Assembly (NCBI GenBank): GCA_026398285.1 | Contig: JAPLTI010000302.1 | Coordinates: 1-8,367, forward strand | Length of the DNA: 8,367 nucleotides | From: Verrucomicrobiota bacterium | Lineage (GTDB): Bacteria > Verrucomicrobiota > Verrucomicrobiia > Chthoniobacterales > Terrimicrobiaceae | Reading direction: 5' to 3' | Shown: piece by piece, positions 1 to 4,899 of the stretch | Numbering within the stretch: position 1 is the first letter of the stretch | Layout: each line of letters starts with the position of its first letter | Position numbers and translations under genes: made by a program | The notes under the pieces: generated by a model | The model's input: only the letters and a program-made list of their open reading frames with translations | Told to the model about the DNA's origin: nothing | The model's database searches: none

Positions 1-576
1 CGTGGCACGGTCGAGAGCGATTTTTATTTGGTCGAGACTTGTGGAGAGAAACCCCCAGCGCCCGGCGGCGGCGGAGTAGAGCGTGATGTCGCCGTGCCGT
101 GTCACCAGAATCTCCAATCCGTTGTGAGTGTCTTTGACCACCTCCTGATCAGGTTCTGGAAGCTCTTTGCGCAGGCGGGCTACGGCGTTGTCGTAGTCTT
201 TCCGGTTTCCCCAGAACTGAAAACCCATCAAGCCCTGCGCGCCTTGGCCGTCGGCATGCGTTGCGGCGAGGAAGACATTACCTGGTTTGAGTCCGACCAG
301 CACTCCGCTGGCCTCGCCGGTGGTTGGCGATTCCTTCAGGTTTTTCAGCGGCAGTTCGAGAAAGGCCTGCATCTCTGGATCTGCCGCGATTTGCGCCAGC
401 GCTGTCCCGATCCACCGAAAACCAGTCCGGGGGATGTTCGGGATATTTACAAAAACAACGGTGTCTTCTGGGGCCAAGGCTGCTGCCTGGGACTCGCCTC
501 CGGAGCGTTTGAAGAGCACAACGCCGCCAAGGATCAGGAGGGCCACAATGACAAGGCCGATGGTGATTTTTTTCAT
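1..576 (-). CDS. Membrane-anchored protein of unknown function, DUF3352-like (partial, runs off left edge)
   Basis: On the minus strand the frame is open from the ATG at 576 to the window edge, giving 192 codons and no stop. It begins MKKITIGLVIVALLILGG, a charged start plus one hydrophobic helix (residues 4-22), so an uncleaved anchor or signal peptide with the rest in the periplasm. After a short linker comes LAPEDTVVFVNIPNIPRTGF, the 'protein threshold' type of opening seen in DUF3352-like proteins, followed by alternating strands and helices (EMQAFLELPLKNLK, GVLVGLKPGNVFLA, LEILVTRHGDITLYSA). The family placement is from memory of the pattern, not a search. Another in-frame ATG lies 27 bases upstream (601-603). 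I prefer 576 because MKK opens the hydrophobic helix; neither start has a Shine-Dalgarno site. It is divergent from the gene at 640. Function unknown. Confidence 0.75.
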   Translation of the reverse strand, partial: MKKITIGLVIVALLILGGVVLFKRSGGESQAAALAPEDTVVFVNIPNIPRTGFRWIGTALAQIAADPEMQAFLELPLKNLKESPTTGEASGVLVGLKPGNVFLAATHADGQGAQGLMGFQFWGNRKDYDNAVARLRKELPEPDQEVVKDTHNGLEILVTRHGDITLYSAAAGRWGFLSTSLDQIKIALDRAT

Positions 577-639
577 GGGGCGATCAACTAAGCCCAAATT
601 CATTGACACGGCAAGGCACGGGAAACAGAGTGACGATCT

Positions 640-915
640 ATGGATACCTCAAAATTCAACAAATACCTCCAACCCGCCCGCGATAGCTACAATCGCGAAA
701 ATCTCCGCCTTCTATCAGATGTTTGCCTCTATCTTGGCTTTATCTCGATCATTGCCTCAGTGGCCACATGGTTCACCGCAGCCCGCGAGAACCGCGCCTA
801 CGGCGAGCGTTTCGGCATCTTCATCGGTCTTTGGGTTCCGAGCTTCTTCATTCTTTCAAACCGCCTCTCTCGCAAAGCCGACGAAGTGGTGGAAGTGGTC
901 GCCGAAGACGAATAA
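640..915 (+). CDS. Small two-helix membrane protein, function unknown
   Basis: A 91-residue protein that I do not recognise. It has a polar N-terminus (MDTSKFNKYLQPARDSYNRE), a first membrane helix at about 26-46 (SDVCLYLGFISIIASVATWF), a short basic loop (AARENRAYGER), a second helix at about 58-76 (FGIFIGLWVPSFFILSNRL), and an acidic tail ending VVEVVAEDE. The hairpin topology and the basic residues next to each helix make a chance reading frame unlikely. A perfect terminator 25 bases after the stop supports a real transcription unit. No Shine-Dalgarno sequence precedes the ATG, as for most genes here. It is divergent from the partial gene on the left, with 63 bases between the two starts. 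Confidence 0.7.
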   Translation: MDTSKFNKYLQPARDSYNRENLRLLSDVCLYLGFISIIASVATWFTAARENRAYGERFGIFIGLWVPSFFILSNRLSRKADEVVEVVAEDE

Positions 916-940
916 AAAATTACACACGCCTTAAACATGA

Positions 941-971
941 AAGCGAACCGGTGACCCCGGTTCGCTTTTTT
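941..971 (+). terminator. Rho-independent terminator of the small membrane protein gene
   Basis: AAGCGAACCGG (941-951) pairs perfectly with CCGGTTCGCTT (957-967) around the loop TGACC. The run of six T at 966-971 overlaps the end of the stem and continues past it. It lies 25 bases after the stop at 915 and 61 bases before the htrA ATG, so the protease gene must start from its own promoter between about 972 and 1032. Confidence 0.92.
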
Positions 972-1032
972 GTCGAAAAAAATTGGCGCACCCCACTTGA
1001 ATTCAATTGAAGCGGATGTATTTTTCGACCGC

Positions 1033-2346
1033 ATGAAAAAGACATGGCTTATTCCGTTGCTCTGTCTCCCGGTGGTCACCGCCTGGGCCGCAGAGCCTGT
1101 TGTTCCTCAAGTGGCATCCGCGCCATCCGCCCTGCGGCAGTTGAGCGATTCCTTTGCGGCTGTTTTTGAGAAGGCTGCGCCCTCCGTCGTCGTCATCGAA
1201 TCTCGGCAAGCCGGAGAAAACCCAGTATCCGGCCTCCCTGGCGGGTTGGAGTTCTTTTTCCGAGGCCCGAATGGCGCCCCTTACCGAGTGGTTCCCGAGA
1301 CGGGTGCCAACTCAGATACCCCGCCAAACATCGGCTCGGGTTTTGTATTCTCCAAAGACGGCCACATTATTACGAACAACCATGTCGTCGCCGGCGCCAG
1401 CGAGATCAAGGTCAAGCTCCGCGATGGACGCCGATTCGATGCTGAGATCATCGGAGTCGACGAACGCAGCGACATCGCCGTGATCAAAGTCAACGCTCCA
1501 GATCTCAGCGTGGCATCCCTCGGCGACAGCGACGCCGTGCGGGTGGGGGAACTCGCCTTCGCCATTGGAACGCCCATGGAGCTGCCCTACACATTCACCT
1601 CGGGCATTATCAGCGCCAAAGGCCGCACACTCGCCCTCGGCGGCTATTACGACGAATTCATTCAGACCGATACCTCGATCAACCCAGGCAACAGCGGCGG
1701 CCCACTCTGCGACATCGAGGGACGCGTCGTGGGAATCAATACTCTCATCAGCGGCATCAATCGCGGCGTTGGTTTTGCCATTCCCATCAACACAGCAAAA
1801 AACATCGCCGAGCAGCTCCTTGCCAAAGGCTATGTCAGCCGTCCTTGGCTGGGCATCTCCATAGCCAGTCTGGAAGAGGACAGCCAACTCCGCCAACTCT
1901 TCCCAGGCATAGACCGAGGCGTCGTCCTGCGCGGCATCGAGCCTGGAGCCCCTGCGCAGCGCAGTGATCTCATCCCGGGGGATGTCATCACCAAAGTGGA
2001 CGGCAAGTCCGTAAACATCTCGGCCGACCTCCAGCGCGAGATTCTTGGTAAAAAAATCGGTCAATCCGTGGAACTCGAGATCTGGCGCAAAGGCCGCACG
2101 GTTCGTGTCACCGTGCAGACCGGCGAGCAGCCTGATAAATTCGTTCGCGCCTCGATGCGCTCGCAGGGCAGAAAGTCCAGTCCTTCGCCAGCCCCAAAGG
2201 CAAATGGCAGTGACCAGCCCGCCGGCCCTGGCTTTCACAGTAAGAAGGATTTCGAAACCATCTTGGAGGGCATGGACAATGACCGTGGCATCCTCCTTCT
2301 CTTGGAGCGGTCTGGCCAAAAAACCTTCGCCATCCTCAAGCCTTGA
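1033..2346 (+). CDS. htrA: Periplasmic HtrA/Deg-family serine protease
   Basis: Trypsin-like protease and chaperone of the cell envelope, degrading or handling misfolded exported proteins. The 437-residue protein starts with a Sec signal peptide (MKKTWLIPLLCLPVVTAWA, likely cut before AEP). The triad is His117 (ITNNHVV), Asp147 (RSDIAVIKV) and Ser221 (NPGNSGGPL), with the family's usual spacing. One PDZ domain follows (about 270-365, RPWLGIS to VTVQTGE). A Ser/Pro/Ala-rich linker then leads to residues 406-437 (DFETILEGMDNDRGILLLLE), which match only the last helix and strands of the second PDZ of DegP-type enzymes. The frame extends upstream to a TTG at 970, but that lies in the terminator T-run, so I use the ATG at 1033, which starts the signal peptide. 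Protease identity is near certain. Whether it is DegP-, DegQ- or DegS-like in role cannot be told. Confidence 0.95.
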   Translation: MKKTWLIPLLCLPVVTAWAAEPVVPQVASAPSALRQLSDSFAAVFEKAAPSVVVIESRQAGENPVSGLPGGLEFFFRGPNGAPYRVVPETGANSDTPPNIGSGFVFSKDGHIITNNHVVAGASEIKVKLRDGRRFDAEIIGVDERSDIAVIKVNAPDLSVASLGDSDAVRVGELAFAIGTPMELPYTFTSGIISAKGRTLALGGYYDEFIQTDTSINPGNSGGPLCDIEGRVVGINTLISGINRGVGFAIPINTAKNIAEQLLAKGYVSRPWLGISIASLEEDSQLRQLFPGIDRGVVLRGIEPGAPAQRSDLIPGDVITKVDGKSVNISADLQREILGKKIGQSVELEIWRKGRTVRVTVQTGEQPDKFVRASMRSQGRKSSPSPAPKANGSDQPAGPGFHSKKDFETILEGMDNDRGILLLLERSGQKTFAILKP

Positions 2347-2378
2347 AATAAAGCGCCGCGCTGTCGAAACCATCGGGA

Positions 2379-2421
2379 GGGTCATCCTCCGGCATGACCC
2401 AAATCTCAGCCGCGAAGCGGC
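2379..2421. other. Paired hairpins between htrA and the coxB remnant
   Basis: GGGTCAT (2379-2385) pairs perfectly with ATGACCC (2394-2400) around 8 bases. Nine bases later GCCGC (2409-2413) pairs with GCGGC (2417-2421) around a GAA triloop. No T-run follows either, so this is not a classical terminator, although it lies just after the htrA stop. It may be a 3' stabilising structure or a dispersed intergenic repeat. The ATG at 2394 is buried in the first stem, which argues against it as the start of the next gene. Confidence 0.5.
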
Positions 2422-2519
2422 GTCCGCCTACGAGTCGATGCCCCGGCAGTCGGCATGCGATGAAATGTTACGAAGTTTTTCTAAAAAAAATCTTCCAACA
2501 TCCGGCGATCCCATTTTGG

Positions 2520-3191
2520 ATGGCCGATGTGTCGCCGATCAGGTCTTACATTTCGGGTCTTCTAAAACCTTTCATCCCCACTGCGACAGCGGCTTTTCTG
2601 CTCTTCGCACCAGGCGCAGCCTCTTTCGCAGCCGAACCACAGGCCACACCGGCTGCTGAAATTCAGCGAGTCGCGGACATTTTCCAGCCGCTCTCCCGTT
2701 CTGCCGAACTGCTCCTTGAGCCGACGCATCTCGCAGGCTTTGGCATTTTTATTGTAGTCATCGCTGTGATGGCCTGCGTCCTCATCAAATTCCGCCCGCG
2801 TGGACCGGAGGATCATCTTGAGGAGCCTCCGCAGGTTTATGGTAGCTATAAAATCGAGATGGCCAGGACGGTTATTCTCTGCCTCATCGTTTTCGTTCTT
2901 GTGCTGGTGTCCGCCCGCTCGACCGTGGAAATCCAGAACCAGCCCATCTCGGCGGATGCCTTGAAAATCCGCCTCATCGTCCATCAATGGTGGTGGAAAA
3001 TTCAGTATCCCGACCTCGGTATCATCACTGCCAAAGATATCCACGAACCGGTGAGCAGCAAGCTTGGAAAAACCCGCCGGAATCATACCATCCTCGAATC
3101 AGCCGCAAATACGCCGGAAAACCTCCACGCCTGGCTTTTCGATTCAGACTCCCTTAAGCCCGGTTGCTACATGTCTGTCCTTCGTGGTTAA
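2520..3191 (+). pseudogene. coxB: Cytochrome c oxidase subunit II remnant lacking the CuA domain
   Basis: An intact subunit II (CtaC/CoxB) passes electrons from cytochrome c through CuA to subunit I. Here the N-terminal half is good: a signal peptide (about 1-37), two membrane helices (71-91 and 115-132), then the family hallmark HQWWWKIQYPD (155-165). Normal proteins continue with a sequence like ANEIHIPVG. This one reads AKDIHEPV (171-178) and within about 19 residues reaches NTPENLHAWLFDSDSLKPGC (from 197), which is typical of the C-terminal cytochrome c domain of caa3-type subunits. All CuA ligands and the CxxCH heme site are missing, and the protein stops five residues after the expected heme Met. 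No other oxidase gene is nearby. The frame is open upstream to 2394, with another ATG at 2460. I chose 2520 because it opens the signal peptide and 2394 lies in a hairpin. Alternatives are an assembly deletion or a repurposed membrane protein. Confidence 0.8.
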
Positions 3192-3221
3192 AAATCCCTC
3201 AAAACTATTTCCTTTTCCCAG

Positions 3222-3268
3222 TAAATCCCAAAACACCATCCACCTAACCCTTAATCCTTAAAAATCCT
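3222..3268 (+). promoter_or_regulatory. G-free heptad leader of gnd
   Basis: The 47 bases before the gnd ATG contain no G, so they can hardly fold or hold a Shine-Dalgarno site. The end is built of 7-base units: CCTAACC (3243-3249), CTTAATC (3250-3256) and CTTAAAA (3257-3263), then ATCCT and the ATG. The same CTTAATCCTTAAAA stretch precedes pgi with the same 5-base gap to the ATG. I infer a translation-start element or an upstream regulatory repeat; the mechanism is unknown. Confidence 0.6.
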
Positions 3269-4285
3269 ATGTCCCAACTTGGTATGATCGGCCTCGGCCG
3301 CATGGGGGCCAACATGGTCCTCCGTCTCCTTCGCAACGGCCACAAAGCCACTGTCTTCGATCGCTCGCAAACCGCCATTGACTCCCTCGTCAAAGAAGGC
3401 GCCACCGGCGCGACATCCCTCGCGGATTTCGTTTCCAAGCTGGAAGCCCCTCGCGCCATTTGGCTTATGGTGCCAGCGGCTGCGGTGGACTCCACCATCG
3501 AGGAACTCCTCCCGCTCCTTGAAAAAGGCGACACCATCATTGACGGCGGCAATTCCTACTACATCGACGATATCCGCCGCGCCAAGCACATCGCGCCCAA
3601 AGGAATCCATTATGTGGATGTCGGAACCAGCGGCGGCGTGTGGGGCCTCGAGCGCGGTTACTGCATGATGATCGGCGGCGAGAAGGAAATCGTCCAACAC
3701 CTCGACCCGATCTTCCGCACCCTCGCTCCTGGCATCGGCGACATTCCCCGCACCGTGGGACGCCCCGATAACCAAGGCACCGCCGAACTCGGCTACCTTC
3801 ACTGCGGAGCCAATGGCGCCGGTCATTTCGTCAAAATGGTTCACAACGGCATCGAATACGGCATCATGGCCGCCTACGCCGAAGGCATGAATATCTTAAA
3901 AAATGCCAATATCGGCAAACAAATGCAAACGATCGACGCCGAAACCACACCGCTCCGCGATCCCGAGTATTATCAATACGACCTCAACCTCACCGACATC
4001 TCCGAAGTCTGGCGCCGTGGCAGCGTCGTAGCCAGCTGGCTCCTCGACCTCACCGCAAACTCCCTCGTCAAAGACCCCACCCTCGCCAACTTCGCCGGCC
4101 GCGTCAGCGACTCCGGCGAGGGACGCTGGACCATCAAAGCCGCCATCGACGAAGGCGTCCCAGTCCCAGTCCTCACCACCGCCATCTACGAGCGCTTCAG
4201 CTCCCGTGGCGATTCAGAGTTCCAAGACAAACTCCTCTCCGCCATGAGATTCCAATTCGGCGGCCACCTCGAAAAGAAGGATTGA
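3269..4285 (+). CDS. gnd: 6-phosphogluconate dehydrogenase, decarboxylating (short form, probably NAD-dependent)
   Basis: Converts 6-phosphogluconate to ribulose 5-phosphate and CO2 in the oxidative pentose phosphate pathway; cytosolic. At 338 residues it is the short form of the family, against about 470 for the E. coli type. The Rossmann motif GLGRMG is at 8-13. The second strand ends VFDRS, with Asp31 where NADP enzymes usually carry Asn-Arg-Thr, which suggests NAD preference (inference). The substrate loop VGTSGGVWGLERG begins at residue 118. The catalytic pair is Lys189 and Glu196 in KMVHNGIEYG, with the family spacing of seven. Codons are strongly C-ending, as in pgi, which fits high expression. 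It shares its unusual heptad leader with pgi, 0.6 kb downstream. No zwf or pgl is in view, and no terminator is visible after the stop. The left arm of an inverted repeat begins 4 bases later. Confidence 0.95.
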   Translation: MSQLGMIGLGRMGANMVLRLLRNGHKATVFDRSQTAIDSLVKEGATGATSLADFVSKLEAPRAIWLMVPAAAVDSTIEELLPLLEKGDTIIDGGNSYYIDDIRRAKHIAPKGIHYVDVGTSGGVWGLERGYCMMIGGEKEIVQHLDPIFRTLAPGIGDIPRTVGRPDNQGTAELGYLHCGANGAGHFVKMVHNGIEYGIMAAYAEGMNILKNANIGKQMQTIDAETTPLRDPEYYQYDLNLTDISEVWRRGSVVASWLLDLTANSLVKDPTLANFAGRVSDSGEGRWTIKAAIDEGVPVPVLTTAIYERFSSRGDSEFQDKLLSAMRFQFGGHLEKKD

Positions 4286-4288
4286 CCA

Positions 4289-4312
4289 CAGAGGACACAG
4301 AGAGCACAGAGG
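4289..4312 (+). repeat. Left arm of inverted repeat flanking the DUF433 gene
   Basis: CAGAGGACACAGAGAGCACA plus GAGG. The reverse complement of 4709-4732 matches it at 21 of 24 positions, with differences at positions 3, 11 and 20, all G/A. It starts 4 bases after the gnd stop. Purine-rich 'ACACAGAGAGCACAGAGG' repeats of this kind are common between genes in many environmental bacteria (recalled, not searched). Confidence 0.8.
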
Positions 4313-4363
4313 AGGGGATGAAGGAGTAATTTTAATGTGTAAAAACAAGGTTCTATATTTTGA

Positions 4364-4393
4364 TTGAAAGTAAAAAGGGTAAATTTTTATAAC
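4364..4393 (+). promoter_or_regulatory. Candidate sigma-70 promoter of the DUF433 gene
   Basis: TTGAAA (4364-4369) and TATAAC (4388-4393) are 18 bases apart; TTATAA at 4387 gives 17. Each box matches consensus at five of six positions. It sits in the AT-rich stretch between the left repeat arm and the DUF433 ATG, and would give a 5' leader of roughly 85 bases. AT-rich DNA throws up such boxes by chance, so this is tentative. Confidence 0.4.
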
Positions 4394-4484
4394 AAGAATT
4401 TCCAAAAGCCACAGATGAGAAAAAGTAAAAGTTGAAATTGAGATTTTCTCGCTTACCTTTGAATCGATAACCAAATCTACACCT

Positions 4485-4685
4485 ATGAAATCCGAACTTC
4501 TTGATCGCATCACCATCGAACCAGGCAAGTGTGGCGGTCGTCCGTGCATCCGAGGCATGAGAATTCGCGTGAAGGATATTTTGGAAATGTTGGCATCCCG
4601 TGTTCCCGAGTCCGAAATCCTGAAAGATTTTCCCTATCTTGAACCACAAGACATCGACGCCTGCCTGCAATATGCTGCCGCTTAA
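4485..4685 (+). CDS. DUF433-family protein, orphan antitoxin-type
   Basis: A 66-residue protein with the full DUF433 pattern: LDRITIEPGKCGGRPCIRGM (residues 5-24), then RIRVKDILEMLASRVPESEI and LKDFPYLEPQDIDACLQYAA. Small DUF433 proteins are usually the DNA-binding antitoxin of a pair whose toxin is a PIN-like DUF5615 protein, with the toxin start at or just past the antitoxin stop. Here the 214 bases after the stop encode nothing of the kind: the next in-frame stop comes within 50 bases and no MxFLxDxxL-like start is present. The gene is enclosed by a 24-base inverted repeat and preceded by AT-rich DNA unlike its neighbours, which suggests it arrived as a cassette between gnd and pgi. The start is the only ATG that gives the complete motif; there is no Shine-Dalgarno site. 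Cellular role uncertain. Confidence 0.88.
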   Translation: MKSELLDRITIEPGKCGGRPCIRGMRIRVKDILEMLASRVPESEILKDFPYLEPQDIDACLQYAAA

Positions 4686-4708
4686 ACGTTAGTTCAACTT
4701 TCCCTTTT

Positions 4709-4732
4709 CCTCCGTGCTCTCCGTGTCCTTTG
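4709..4732 (-). repeat. Right arm of inverted repeat flanking the DUF433 gene
   Basis: Inverted partner of 4289-4312 (21/24), beginning 23 bases after the DUF433 stop. On the plus strand it reads CCTCCGTGCTCTCCGTGTCC then TTTG. The two arms enclose about 400 bases that hold exactly one gene. Confidence 0.8.
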
Positions 4733-4755
4733 ACTCGCTCGCTCCCGCTCGTCTC

Positions 4756-4804
4756 GCCCTTCGGGCCAACCTTCGGTTGCTCTATCTCAAAGGCCCCGCC
4801 TTTT
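4756..4804. repeat. Three adjacent triloop hairpins
   Basis: GCCC-TTC-GGGC (4756-4766) is followed immediately by CAACC-TTC-GGTTG (4767-4779) and, nine bases later, by AAAGGC-CCC-GCCTTT (4789-4803) ending in TTTT. All stems are perfect. The third could act as a weak terminator for the DUF433 transcript. The compact twin structure with identical TTC loops looks like a dispersed intergenic repeat element rather than chance. Confidence 0.55.
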
Positions 4805-4847
4805 CGATTGTGGTTAATTCCCAATAAACCGCTTCCGCTTCTCAACG

Positions 4848-4899
4848 ACCCCCAAACAACAACCAACTTAAAACTTAATCCTTAAAACTTAAAACTCTT
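4848..4899 (+). promoter_or_regulatory. G-free heptad leader of pgi
   Basis: These 52 bases before the pgi ATG have no G. They end in four 7-base units: CTTAAAA (4867-4873), CTTAATC (4874-4880), CTTAAAA (4881-4887) and CTTAAAA (4888-4894), then CTCTT and the ATG. The gnd leader has the same CTTAATC-CTTAAAA pair one unit nearer its ATG, so the two differ by a whole repeat. No Shine-Dalgarno site. A shared translational or regulatory role is inferred. Confidence 0.6.

Noticed and set aside
28..591. 187-codon plus-strand open frame
   Set aside because: Its product has no recognisable pattern and it lies antisense to a convincing minus-strand gene with a membrane anchor (1-576).
603..631. TTGACA at 603-608 as promoter of the gene at 640
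   Set aside because: No acceptable -10 box at 16-18 bases.
970..1032. TTG at 970 as start of the HtrA protease
   Set aside because: The codon lies at the end of the terminator T-run, and the signal peptide begins at the ATG at 1033.
1312..2385. 357-codon minus-strand frame opposite htrA
   Set aside because: A shadow of the GC-rich htrA codons; no start signal, and the product is acidic low-complexity sequence without motifs.
2394..2519. ATG at 2394 as start of the oxidase subunit II remnant
   Set aside because: It sits inside a perfect hairpin and would add 42 residues unlike any subunit II N-terminus ahead of the signal peptide.
4867..4894. Heptad series before pgi as a CRISPR or minisatellite
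   Set aside because: Units are 7 bases with no spacers; too short for CRISPR and better explained by their fixed distance to the ATG.
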